The notes under the pieces: generated by a model
Told to the model about the DNA's origin: nothing
The model's input: only the letters and a program-made list of their open reading frames with translations
The model's database searches: none
Assembly (NCBI GenBank): GCA_045536815.1
Contig: JAZSOH010000011.1
Span: 1 to 20,700, forward strand
Direction: 5' to 3'
DNA: 20,700 bases
Source of the DNA: UMGS1279 sp045536815
GTDB taxonomy: Bacteria > Bacillota > Clostridia > Oscillospirales > Acutalibacteraceae
Shown here: one piece after another, positions 7,636-15,942 of the stretch
Layout: each line of letters begins with the position of its first letter
Numbering within the stretch: position 1 is the stretch's first letter
Made by a program: the position numbers and the translations under genes

Positions 7636-8856
7636 TTATACATTTAATCCGGCAAGATAACCGGTTGAAAACGCAATTTGAAGATTAAACCCGCCCGTAA
7701 AGGCATCGGCATCAATTATTTCACCCGCAAAAAAAAGACCTGAAACCAGTTTCGATTTCATTGTTTTAGGGTCAATTTCCTTAACCGAAACGCCGCCCTT
7801 TGTAATTACGGCTTCTTCAAACGGGCGGAGTCCCGTAATTGTAAGCGGCATATTTTTAATGGTATTTATAAGACTAAACCTTTGCTCTTTAGTAAGTGAA
7901 TTAACCTTTGTGTGCGGATTTATCCCCGCAAGAGAAATTATAACAGAAATAAGTTTTGAAGGCAATAGTTTGCCAAGAGAATGAATAATATCTTTGTTTT
8001 TAAACTCCTCAAAATCCCTGAGAATTCTTTTATCAAGTTGTTCTATAGATAAAGCGGGTTTAAGGTCAATATAGGCTTTATGCTCTCCCTTTTCTATCCC
8101 CTCTAAAGAGGAAGCAGTTAGAACCAGCGGCCCCGAAATTCCAAAATGTGTAAAAAGCATTTCACCTTGTTTTGAAAATATTTGCTTTCCTTCTCTTTCA
8201 ATTCTAAGTGAAACATTTTTAAGGCTAAGGCCTGTGAGAATTTCGCAAAAGCCTTCGTGTATATTCATTGGAACAAGTGCTGGTCTAAGCTTTGTTACGG
8301 TATGCCCAAGCTCTTTAGCAAACAAAAAACCGTCCCCGCTTGAGCCTGTGGTGGGGTACGAAAGACCACCTGTTGCCAAAATCACCGCATCTGCACTGTG
8401 TGTAACTCCATCTACAGTAACAACGCCCGTAATATTACCATTTTCGGTCAAAATCTTTTTTGCGGCAGTGTGGCAAAACTTAACACCTAGTTTTTTCGCT
8501 GTGTTATGAAGCGCATCTACAATATCTACCGCCTTATCAGAAACAGGGAAAACTCTATCTCCTCTTTCAATCTTAAGGGGCACACCTGCATTTTCAAAAA
8601 AGGCATATGTATCAAATGCAGAAAATGCAGAAAATGCAGAATATAAAAACTTACCATTACGGCTAACGTTTGTAACAAGGCCTTCTAGGTCGGTATAATT
8701 TGTAAGGTTGCATCTACCTTTACCCGTAATCATAACCTTGCGCAGTGGTCTTGGCATTTTTTCAATAATTAAAACATTTATATCCCTTTTAGCTGCGGTA
8801 ATTGCCGCCATAAGTCCCGAAGCGCCACCGCCCACAACAATTAAAAATTTGCTCAT
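7636..8856 (-). CDS. BaiN/HI0933-family NAD(P)/FAD-dependent oxidoreductase
   Basis: A 406-residue flavoprotein of the HI0933/BaiN-like family. The FAD-binding Rossmann motif GGGASGLMAA is at residues 9-18, followed by the family block MITGKGRCNLTN (42-53). The second dinucleotide block ILATGGLSYPTTGSSGDG and the C-terminal GLFFAGEIIDADAFTGGFN are also typical. Physiological substrates for most members are unknown; names such as aminoacetone oxidase or 'BaiN' are transferred by homology and should not be read as function here. Residues 73-81 are SAF repeated three times, encoded by a 9-bp tandem repeat. The start is ATG with GGAG upstream. It lies between a membrane-protein gene and cmk, and may simply be part of a housekeeping operon. 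Confidence 0.9.
   Translation of the reverse strand: MSKFLIVVGGGASGLMAAITAAKRDINVLIIEKMPRPLRKVMITGKGRCNLTNYTDLEGLVTNVSRNGKFLYSAFSAFSAFDTYAFFENAGVPLKIERGDRVFPVSDKAVDIVDALHNTAKKLGVKFCHTAAKKILTENGNITGVVTVDGVTHSADAVILATGGLSYPTTGSSGDGFLFAKELGHTVTKLRPALVPMNIHEGFCEILTGLSLKNVSLRIEREGKQIFSKQGEMLFTHFGISGPLVLTASSLEGIEKGEHKAYIDLKPALSIEQLDKRILRDFEEFKNKDIIHSLGKLLPSKLISVIISLAGINPHTKVNSLTKEQRFSLINTIKNMPLTITGLRPFEEAVITKGGVSVKEIDPKTMKSKLVSGLFFAGEIIDADAFTGGFNLQIAFSTGYLAGLNV
8614..8640. repeat. Three exact tandem copies of a 9-bp unit inside the flavoprotein gene
   Basis: The + strand reads AAATGCAGA three times in succession, encoding SAF-SAF-SAF (residues 73-81) on the minus strand. The unit keeps the reading frame, so slippage would add or remove three residues without disrupting the gene. 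Confidence 0.9.
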
Positions 8857-8870
8857 AAAATACTCCAGAT

Positions 8871-9398
8871 TTATTTTTTAAGTATTTTTTCAACAGCTTT
8901 ATGAAAGCGAATAATATATAAAATTGCCATCTTTGAAAGGCAAAAATCGAAAACAAAAAACACAATATTAACAAGCGCTAAAAAAATGGGTGCGCCATAT
9001 TTACCAAGCTCTCCCAAATCATCATAGCTTATTCCAAAAACAAAAGAAGCCGCAAGGTATATTAAAAAAACCGAAAAATTAAAACTTAAAAATTTAAAAA
9101 TAAATTCAAAAAACCTATTGTTTATTTTTTCAAGAACAGCTTTAAGCACAGGGTAAAATCCCGCAAATAAAACGTAGATTAGTTTCGACTCGCCTTCGGC
9201 GAAAAGCATTATTGGAATAACCGAAGCCAAATATGTTGAAATGGCGGCCGTTTTACCATACTCAATAAGTACAACCATTACTGCTAAAGAGGCTGTAAGC
9301 GGTACCGCATATGTTACATAAGGGAACCAAGCCACCATCATTAAAACGGTAGCCAGTCCCGCCATTATTCCGCAAAAACTAATTTGTTTATTCTTCAA
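8871..9398 (-). CDS. Small multi-spanning membrane protein, function unknown
   Basis: A 175-residue, strongly hydrophobic protein with about five or six predicted membrane segments (roughly residues 8-27, 29-47, 52-68, 73-88, 102-120 and 135-160) and a basic C-terminus. The layout and size recall ECF-transporter substrate-binding (S) components, but I see no diagnostic motif, and no ECF ATPase gene lies nearby. The start is TTG at 9398, supported by AGGTGA at 9410-9405, which overlaps the stop region of the J-domain gene. Its stop is 14 bases before the flavoprotein start, so it belongs to the same transcript. Confidence 0.75.
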   Translation of the reverse strand: MKNKQISFCGIMAGLATVLMMVAWFPYVTYAVPLTASLAVMVVLIEYGKTAAISTYLASVIPIMLFAEGESKLIYVLFAGFYPVLKAVLEKINNRFFEFIFKFLSFNFSVFLIYLAASFVFGISYDDLGELGKYGAPIFLALVNIVFFVFDFCLSKMAILYIIRFHKAVEKILKK

Positions 9399-9408
9399 AA
9401 TATATCAC

Positions 9409-10020
9409 CTAACAACACCTAATAAGGTCGCCGCCCATACATTCGCAACAACAGTCGGCGCACCAAAGCGTTTCGCAAACAGTACAAGCGTCAACATTTC
9501 TTCCGCCCATATTTGAATAAGAACTATATGGATTTTGCGCAAAACCGCCTCTACCCTTTTGCACCCTATTAAATGCCTCACGATATTCAGGGTTAGAAGG
9601 GTCCATTCTTGTTGCGGTTGCAAAGCTTGTATATGCGCTTTCAAACCAACCGCGCCTATAAAGTACCGTACCGTTTAAAAAATACCACTCGGCGTCCCTT
9701 TTTTCAGGTAATACACCATCTAAAATTTCTTGCGCCTGTTCGATTTTACCCTGTTCAATAAGGTTTCTTACGTCAGAAAAATTACTGTTTGGATTATAAT
9801 ATCCGCCGCCCGAACGTGCACCACCGTGATGACGCCTCGAATTCATAATTTTGTCATAAGCCTCGTTAATTTCCTGCATTTTCTCTTTCGCAAGGTCGGA
9901 AAGAGGATTGTCTGCATATGAATCGGGGTGATACTTTTTGGCGAGTTCGCGATAAGCATTTTTAACCTCTTCATCTGTAGCATTTTTGCTGATACCTAAA
10001 ACTGCATATGGGTCTTTCAT
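9409..10020 (-). CDS. J-domain protein with cysteine-rich C-terminal tail
   Basis: Residues 1-60 form a J domain with the catalytic HPD tripeptide at 31-33 (KKYHPDSY), which would stimulate an Hsp70 (DnaK) ATPase. A glycine- and arginine-rich linker follows. Residues about 85-150 have TPR-like helices (IEQGKIEQAQEILDG, then SAYTSFATATRMDPSNPEY). The last 30 residues contain nine cysteines with a CCCECMGGD core and end in CC. This is not full DnaJ: the standard zinc-finger repeats and C-terminal substrate domains are absent. AAGGAGA lies inside the end of the upstream DUF5685 gene and the two ORFs are two bases apart, so they are translationally coupled and may act together. The cysteine tail could bind metal or be lipid- or redox-modified; this is inference. 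Confidence 0.88.
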   Translation of the reverse strand: MKDPYAVLGISKNATDEEVKNAYRELAKKYHPDSYADNPLSDLAKEKMQEINEAYDKIMNSRRHHGGARSGGGYYNPNSNFSDVRNLIEQGKIEQAQEILDGVLPEKRDAEWYFLNGTVLYRRGWFESAYTSFATATRMDPSNPEYREAFNRVQKGRGGFAQNPYSSYSNMGGRNVDACTVCETLWCADCCCECMGGDLIRCC

Positions 10021-10022
10021 TT

Positions 10023-10874
10023 TTATCTTTTCTCCTTTTCGAGAACTTCTTTTTGAGTGTTTTCAAGTCCTAAATAAATTACATTTCCTAAAATATTTTT
10101 AAACCTTAAAATGTCAATAAGCTCGAAGGCCGCCGCCATTTCGGTCACATTGAGCATAAGACTACCTGAAAGATTTGCCTTTAAAACTCGGTCAATATCT
10201 TGCTCGTTTTGTACCATCTCTTTAAGCGGATTAAACCTTCTTTTTCTAATATCCTCTTTTAAATCGGCAGCCGCATCTAAAGTGTAAATCCATCTTCCAA
10301 GGCAATACCCCATTCTTTCGAGTGCCCTTTTGTTTTCATCTGCCGCGCATAGAGAAAAAAGCTTTGAGAGCATTTTTGCCGTAGGCTCGGCGGCTATATC
10401 TATATTATTTGTATTTTCTTTCTCTACCCTTTGTTGTTCACTAGAGTAGCTTTCAAAAATATCATAAAGCTCGGGGAAATCTCTATACGCCTTTTTGAAG
10501 CCTTTTTTTGAAAGAAACCTTAAAAACCTTGCCACAGTGCTTTTGAGAAAGCCCTCGTCTGAAACATTATCGCAAAGCTTAAAATAAAGCATCATTTGCG
10601 CCGCCGCTAAAGGCATTTTAGGGAGCTTGCCACCGATATAGTTACAAGCTTTGGTCGGATTATAAATACATTTTCCTTTTTTTGTGCTTATACAGTCATC
10701 TCGAAGCGACAAATACAGCATCATTAAAAAAGTGAAATCGTAGCTTAGAGAAAACCTTGTTACAAGGCCATATTCTTTACCTATTTGTTTACAAATAGTA
10801 CAGTAAACGGCTTTATACATTTCGTACTCTTTAACTCTAAGCTCAGGCTTATAAACCCTAACATAGCCGAACAA
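10023..10874 (-). CDS. DUF5685 family protein
   Basis: A 283-residue protein of the uncharacterised DUF5685 family, recognised from its N-terminus (MFGYVRVYKPELRVKEYE) followed by YCTICKQIGKEYG. Cysteines at the CTIC motif, and in the CIYNPTKACNYIGG segment with a preceding Cys-x6-Cys, could form a metal site. The rest is helical with no catalytic motif that I recognise. The start is TTG at 10874, with a GGGGGGAT ribosome binding site 5-7 bases upstream. It is coupled to the J-domain gene downstream, suggesting a chaperone-linked role, but this is inference from context. Confidence 0.85.
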   Translation of the reverse strand: MFGYVRVYKPELRVKEYEMYKAVYCTICKQIGKEYGLVTRFSLSYDFTFLMMLYLSLRDDCISTKKGKCIYNPTKACNYIGGKLPKMPLAAAQMMLYFKLCDNVSDEGFLKSTVARFLRFLSKKGFKKAYRDFPELYDIFESYSSEQQRVEKENTNNIDIAAEPTAKMLSKLFSLCAADENKRALERMGYCLGRWIYTLDAAADLKEDIRKRRFNPLKEMVQNEQDIDRVLKANLSGSLMLNVTEMAAAFELIDILRFKNILGNVIYLGLENTQKEVLEKEKR

Positions 10875-10908
10875 GGAAATCCCCCCTTTTTTAAGATTTT
10901 ACTTTTTA

Positions 10909-10914
10909 ATTATA
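10909..10914 (-). promoter_or_regulatory. Putative -10 box for the DUF5685-to-ispH-rpsA block
   Basis: TATAAT on the minus strand sits in the 73-base gap between uvrA and the DUF5685 gene, about 35 bases before the TTG start. No good -35 lies 16-18 bases upstream; TTGTTA at 10943-10938 is too distant. A short dyad TTAACA/TGTTAA (10937-10951) overlaps the uvrA stop and could weakly end the uvrA transcript. Whether the block has its own promoter or is read through from uvrBA is open. Confidence 0.4.
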
Positions 10915-10947
10915 CATAAAATAATATAAAAGTGCTTTAACAATGTG

Positions 10948-13791
10948 TTAATTATCCAAAATTTTCTTAAGAAATCTTCCGGTATGAGAGGCCTTGCAAT
11001 TTGCAACCTCTTCAGGAGTTCCCGCAAAAACAACCTTGCCGCCCATATCTCCACCCTCGGGGCCTAAATCAATAATATAGTCGGCAGTTTTAATTACATC
11101 AAGATTATGCTCAATTACCAAAACTGTATTGCCTCCCTCAACAAGCTGATTTAATACCTCTAAAAGCTTGTGAACATCGGCGGTATGAAGTCCTGTTGTC
11201 GGCTCATCTAAAATATAAATGGTTTTACCTGTAGCGCGTTTAGAAAGCTCGGTTGCAAGCTTAACCCTTTGTGCCTCGCCACCCGAAAGGGTTGTTGCAG
11301 GTTGACCTATTTTTACATATCCAAGCCCTACGTCGCAAAGCGTTTTCAGTTTACGGTGAATTTTGGGATGAGAAGCAAAGAAGTTCATACCCTCTAAAAC
11401 CGTCATCTCTAAAACATCGTAAATATTTTTATCTTTATATTTAACCTCTAGTGTTTCGCGGTTGTATCTTGTTCCGCCACACACCTCGCAAGGCACATAA
11501 ACATCAGGCAAAAAGTGCATTTCTATCTTTAAAATGCCATCGCCCTGACAGGCTTCACACCTACCGCCCTTAACGTTAAAGGAAAATCTACCCGCATTAT
11601 AACCCCTTGCTTTAGCATCCTTTGTTGAGGCATAAAGTTCTCTTATATCATTAAAAACGCCTGTATAGGTTGCGGGGTTAGAGCGCGGTGTTCTTCCAAT
11701 GGGCGACTGGTTTATATCAACCACCTTATCTAAAAGGTCTATTCCCTCAAAGCGTTTATGCTTACCTGCAAAGCGCCTTGCACCATTAAGCTCGGCGGCA
11801 AGTTTTTTATAAATAATTGAATTCACAAGCGACGATTTTCCCGAGCCCGAAACTCCTGTAACCGCCGTAAAGGTCCCAAGCGGAATTGAAACATCTATAT
11901 TATCAAGATTGTTTTCACTGGCGCCAAACACCTTTAAATACCCTTTTTCCGCCTTGCGACGACTCTTTGGAACGGGTATTTTTCTTCTGCCGGAAAGGTA
12001 ATCGCCCGTAATAGACTCTTTACATTCCATAATATCCTCAGGGGTGCCACTGCAAACAATGTTACCGCCGTGAACTCCGGCACCGGGGCCGATATCTACC
12101 AAAAAGTCTGCGGCGCGCATTGTATCCTCATCGTGCTCAACAACAATAACCGTATTGCCCAAATCGCGAAGATGTGTAAGTGTACCTAAAAGCTTTTCAT
12201 TATCCCTTTGATGAAGACCGATACTCGGCTCATCAAGAATATATAAAACCCCCATAAGAGAGGAACCAATTTGGGTTGCAAGACGAATTCTTTGGCTTTC
12301 ACCACCCGAAAGCGTACCCGCCGAGCGTGAAAGAGTAAGATAAGAAAGGCCAACACTTTTAAGAAAATCAAGCCTACTGCAAATCTCTTTACAAACAGCA
12401 TCGGCAATTATTTTTTCCTTCTCGGTAAAGTTTATATTTTGAATAAAATTCAAAGCTTTTTCAACCGAAAGTGAACAAACCTCGTGAATATTTTTACCAC
12501 CCACAGTAACCGCTAACGCCTCGGCACGTAGTCTTTTTCCCTTACAGCTTGGGCACTCACATTCGCCCATAAGGGTTTCAATTTCAGCTCTGGCAAAGGT
12601 GCTTGAGGTTTCTTTATATCTGCGTTCAAGATTATTTATAACGCCCTCAAAAACAGAGCTATACTCCTTACTTACGAATGCATTATCTCTTACTAGCTTA
12701 ATCTTAGTGTTCCCCGTACCATACAAAAGGGCATTATAAGCCTCTTTGGGTAAATTTTTAATAGGCTCATTCACATCAAACCCGAAATGATTTGCAAGGC
12801 CCTTATAATACATAACGGCTATTGTTTCTCCCTCGCCGCCGTTAAATGGGGTTACTCCCCAACCAAAGCCCTTTATTGCACCTTCCATAAGGGACTTTTC
12901 TTTATTCGGAATAACTAAATCCGGGTCCACCTTCATAAACATTCCAAGACCCGTACAGTCGGGACAGGCACCGAAAGGATTATTGAAGGAAAAAAGCCTT
13001 GGAGAAAGCTCCGGCATACTTACATTATGGTCAGGGCAGGCATAATTTTGCGAAAAAATAAGCTCATTTCCGCCTATAACGTCAACCAAAATTATTCCGC
13101 CCGAAAGCTTTGATGCAGTTTCAATACTATCGGCAAGGCGACCCTTAATATCATCTTTTACAACAAGGCGGTCAACCACCACTTCAATATTGTGCTTTAT
13201 ATTTTTCTCAAGCTTTATCTCTTCAGAAAGGTAGTAAATATTCCCATCAATTCTAACCCTTACAAAGCCGGATTTTCGTACCTTTTCAAGTTCTTTTTGA
13301 AATTCGCCCTTTTTGCCTCTTGCAATGGGCGACATAACCTGTATTTTTGCTCCCTCATCTAAGCTTAAAACCTTATCGACAATTTGGTCAACCGACTGAC
13401 GTGAAATTTCTTTACCACAAACGGGACAGTGCGGAATTCCCACTCTGGCATATAAAAGCCTTAAATAGTCATATATCTCGGTTACTGTGCCAACGGTTGA
13501 GCGAGGGTTTTTAGAGGTAGTTTTTTGGTCGATGGAAATCGCAGGAGAAAGCCCGTCAATACTATCTACATCAGGCTTGTCCATTTGTCCCAAAAACATT
13601 CGCGCATAGGAAGAAAGGGATTCAACGTATCTACGCTGTCCCTCTGAATATATTGTATCAAAAGCAAGAGAAGACTTGCCTGAGCCCGAAAGCCCCGTAA
13701 AAACAACAAGCTTATCTCTTGGAATATCGATATCTATATTTTTTAAATTGTGCTCTCTTGCTCCGCGAACGGATATTTTTTCTAGCGGCAC
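10948..13791 (-). CDS. uvrA: Excinuclease ABC subunit UvrA
   Basis: UvrA is the damage-sensing ATPase of nucleotide excision repair and loads UvrB onto lesions. The 947-residue length is normal. The two ABC modules are complete: Walker A GLSGSGKSS (33-41) and GVSGSGKSS in the second half, signature motifs LSGGESQR and LSGGEAQR, and Walker B LDEPSIGLH and LDEPTTGLH. Zinc-binding cysteine pairs are visible (CPVCGKEI, CPDCTGLG, CPSCKGKR, CEACQGDG with CEVCGGTR). The start is GTG at 13791, with GGAGG eight or so bases upstream giving the standard N-terminus. It lies 32 bases downstream of uvrB, an operon pair common in Firmicutes. Confidence 0.97.
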   Translation of the reverse strand: MPLEKISVRGAREHNLKNIDIDIPRDKLVVFTGLSGSGKSSLAFDTIYSEGQRRYVESLSSYARMFLGQMDKPDVDSIDGLSPAISIDQKTTSKNPRSTVGTVTEIYDYLRLLYARVGIPHCPVCGKEISRQSVDQIVDKVLSLDEGAKIQVMSPIARGKKGEFQKELEKVRKSGFVRVRIDGNIYYLSEEIKLEKNIKHNIEVVVDRLVVKDDIKGRLADSIETASKLSGGIILVDVIGGNELIFSQNYACPDHNVSMPELSPRLFSFNNPFGACPDCTGLGMFMKVDPDLVIPNKEKSLMEGAIKGFGWGVTPFNGGEGETIAVMYYKGLANHFGFDVNEPIKNLPKEAYNALLYGTGNTKIKLVRDNAFVSKEYSSVFEGVINNLERRYKETSSTFARAEIETLMGECECPSCKGKRLRAEALAVTVGGKNIHEVCSLSVEKALNFIQNINFTEKEKIIADAVCKEICSRLDFLKSVGLSYLTLSRSAGTLSGGESQRIRLATQIGSSLMGVLYILDEPSIGLHQRDNEKLLGTLTHLRDLGNTVIVVEHDEDTMRAADFLVDIGPGAGVHGGNIVCSGTPEDIMECKESITGDYLSGRRKIPVPKSRRKAEKGYLKVFGASENNLDNIDVSIPLGTFTAVTGVSGSGKSSLVNSIIYKKLAAELNGARRFAGKHKRFEGIDLLDKVVDINQSPIGRTPRSNPATYTGVFNDIRELYASTKDAKARGYNAGRFSFNVKGGRCEACQGDGILKIEMHFLPDVYVPCEVCGGTRYNRETLEVKYKDKNIYDVLEMTVLEGMNFFASHPKIHRKLKTLCDVGLGYVKIGQPATTLSGGEAQRVKLATELSKRATGKTIYILDEPTTGLHTADVHKLLEVLNQLVEGGNTVLVIEHNLDVIKTADYIIDLGPEGGDMGGKVVFAGTPEEVANCKASHTGRFLKKILDN

Positions 13792-13823
13792 GTAAAATTC
13801 CTCCGTTTTATATAGCGCTAAAA

Positions 13824-15785
13824 TTAAACCCTTTTTAGCTCCTCAATTTTATCTCTAAGTTCTGCAGCATACTCAAACTCAAGCATTTTTGCAGCCTGCT
13901 TCATTTCATTTGTCATACGCTTAATAAGCTCTTCGCGTTCTGCTTTAGTAAGACGTTTTTTCGAGTCAAACTTATCCGGTTTTCTTCCGCCCATTTCTAT
14001 AATATCGCGAACGCCTTTTTTAATGGTGGTTGGCACAATGCCATTTTTCTCATTATATTTTTTTTGAATCTCACGGCGACGGTAGGTTTCTTTTATCGCC
14101 CTTTCCATTGAGCCTGTAACGCTATCGGCATACATTATAACAATGCCATCGGCATTTCTGGCCGCTCTTCCAACCGTTTGAATAAGCGATGTTTCGCTTC
14201 TAAGGAAGCCTTCCTTATCGGCATCTAAAATAGCAACAAGTGAAACTTCGGGTAGGTCAAGACCCTCTCGAAGCAGGTTGATACCTACCAAAACGTCAAA
14301 AGTTCCAAGCCTTAAATCACGTATAATCTCCATACGCTCCATGGTGTCAACGTCATGGTGCATATACCTTACTTTTATGTCAAGATTTTCAAGATAATCG
14401 GTCAAATCCTCGGCCATTTTTTTGGTAAGGGTTGTAACAAGTACCCTTTCACCCTTAGCCGAGCGCATATTTATTTCTGAAACCAAGTCGTCAATCTGCC
14501 CCTCGGTTGGCTTTACTATAATCTCGGGGTCCAAAAGTCCCGTAGGTCTTATAACCTGTTCAACCGTTTGAGAAGAATGTTCTTTTTCAAAATCGCCAGG
14601 GGTAGCCGAAACATAAACTGCTTGATTTATTTTTCCATAAAACTCGCCAAAATTAAGGGGTCTATTATCAAAGGCAGATGGAAGCCTAAAGCCGTAATCG
14701 ACTAGATTTTCTTTTCGTCCCCTATCGCCGCCGAACATTCCTCTAACCTGCGGCAGCATTACGTGTGATTCGTCAACCAGTAGCAAGAAATCTTTTGGAA
14801 AATAATCTAATAACGTGAAAGGAACGCTTCCCGCGGGGCGACGAGATAAAACTCTCGAATAGTTTTCAATGCCCTTACAGGTACCAATCTCTTTTAGCAT
14901 TTCCATATCATACTCTGTTCGTTGACGTATGCGCTGTGCCTCAATTAGTTTGCCCTGCTCGTTAAAAAACTTAACCCTTTCTTCCATTTCATTTTTTATA
15001 TCAGTGATGGCTTCATCCATTTTATCGGGTGCCACAATATAATGGGTAGCAGGATAAATTGCAATATGAACAAGCTCTTCCTTAACCTCACCGGTAAGCA
15101 CATTTATGCTTGTAATTCTATCAATTTCATCGCCAAAAAACTCAACCCTTATGGCCTTTTCACCCGAATAGGCGGGGAAAATTTCAACAGTATCTCCCCT
15201 AACTCTAAACTTGTTGCGAACAAAGTTAAGGTCATTTCTCTCATACTGCAAATCAACAAGCTTTCTAATAAGCTCGTCGCGTTCTTTCTCCATACCCACC
15301 CTAAGCGAAATAATCATATTTCGGTAGTCAATAGGGTTACCAAGTGAATAAATAGCCGAAACACTCGCAACAATTATAACATCGTTTCTTTCACTTAAAG
15401 CGCAGGTTGCCGAATGGCGAAGCTTATCTATTTCGTCGTTTATTGCAGAGTCTTTTTCAATATAAGTGTCGGTGCCGGGAATATATGCCTCTGGTTGATA
15501 GTAATCGTAATAGGAAACAAAATATTCAACCGCATTCTCCGGAAAGAATTCGCGGAACTCAGAGCAAAGCTGTGCGGCAAGGGTTTTATTGTGAGCAAGA
15601 ACGAGGGTCGGCTTGCTCACATTCGCAATAATATTCGCCATTGTAAAGGTTTTACCACTACCCGTAACACCAAGTAGGGTTTGCTCTTTATCACCGCGCA
15701 AAATACCATCGGTGAGCTTTTTTATAGCTTCGGGCTGGTCACCTGTGGGCTTATACTCACTGTGCAAAATAAACTTGTCCGGCAC
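13824..15785 (-). CDS. uvrB: Excinuclease ABC subunit UvrB
   Basis: UvrB is the central helicase-like subunit that verifies DNA damage and recruits UvrC. It is 653 residues from the GTG at 15785. Motifs: Walker A GVTGSGKT (39-46), the damage-probing beta-hairpin YYDYYQPEAYIPGTDTY (92-108), DESHV, the helicase motif QTVGRAARN, and a C-terminal UVR domain ending in EYAAELRDKIEELK. The frame stays open upstream to an ATG at 15881, but GAGAGGAG seven bases before the GTG and the normal UvrB N-terminus (PDKFILHSEYKPTGDQ) favour 15785. A truncated second copy of its first 90 codons lies at 16964-17236, with an unrelated gene between. Its original promoter therefore appears to be separated from it by over 1.4 kb. 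Confidence 0.97.
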   Translation of the reverse strand: MPDKFILHSEYKPTGDQPEAIKKLTDGILRGDKEQTLLGVTGSGKTFTMANIIANVSKPTLVLAHNKTLAAQLCSEFREFFPENAVEYFVSYYDYYQPEAYIPGTDTYIEKDSAINDEIDKLRHSATCALSERNDVIIVASVSAIYSLGNPIDYRNMIISLRVGMEKERDELIRKLVDLQYERNDLNFVRNKFRVRGDTVEIFPAYSGEKAIRVEFFGDEIDRITSINVLTGEVKEELVHIAIYPATHYIVAPDKMDEAITDIKNEMEERVKFFNEQGKLIEAQRIRQRTEYDMEMLKEIGTCKGIENYSRVLSRRPAGSVPFTLLDYFPKDFLLLVDESHVMLPQVRGMFGGDRGRKENLVDYGFRLPSAFDNRPLNFGEFYGKINQAVYVSATPGDFEKEHSSQTVEQVIRPTGLLDPEIIVKPTEGQIDDLVSEINMRSAKGERVLVTTLTKKMAEDLTDYLENLDIKVRYMHHDVDTMERMEIIRDLRLGTFDVLVGINLLREGLDLPEVSLVAILDADKEGFLRSETSLIQTVGRAARNADGIVIMYADSVTGSMERAIKETYRRREIQKKYNEKNGIVPTTIKKGVRDIIEMGGRKPDKFDSKKRLTKAEREELIKRMTNEMKQAAKMLEFEYAAELRDKIEELKRV

Positions 15786-15942
15786 GTTCTCACTCCTCTC
15801 TTTTTTGATTATTTTCTGCCATTTTCTTGTCTTAAATTCACTCGAAATTTCCTTAAAAACTTGGCGAATAGTAAATTGCACGAATTTAGGTCACAAATTT
15901 GTAGTCGTATTCAGTACAAAATATTCAGCCGAGTATTCAGCA
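15786..15942. other. New leader region of uvrB, with weak promoter candidate
   Basis: This 157-base gap separates the LRR-like gene stop from the uvrB GTG. On the minus strand, TTGTGA (15896-15891) and TACTAT (15873-15868) are 17 bases apart and could form a weak promoter for uvrB; the -35 lies inside the 27-bp direct repeat. TATTCAG occurs three times at 15908-15938. The uvrB frame is open without stops for 32 codons upstream, but this stretch is not UvrB-like. I see no intrinsic terminator after the LRR-like gene, so read-through from it into uvrB is possible. Confidence 0.4.
15874..15900. repeat. Direct repeat flanking the LRR-like gene, uvrB-proximal copy
   Basis: A 27-bp sequence with core CACGAATTTAGGTCACAAAT. 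It differs at one base (G for A at its fifth position) from the copy at 16846-16872; the last 22 bases are exact. The repeat has a partial dyad (AATTT/AAATT arms around AGGTCAC). The pair is spaced 972 bases apart and encloses the LRR-like gene. Confidence 0.88.

Noticed and set aside
15786..15881. 32-residue N-terminal extension of UvrB from the ATG at 15881
   Set aside because: UvrB does not carry such an extension, and the strong GAGAGGAG is correctly placed for the GTG at 15785.
15915..15931. A third uvrB fragment just upstream of uvrB
   Set aside because: ACAAAATATTCAGCCG matches uvrB at 15 of 16 bases, but similarity ends at once on both sides. In AT-rich DNA this is too short to support homology.
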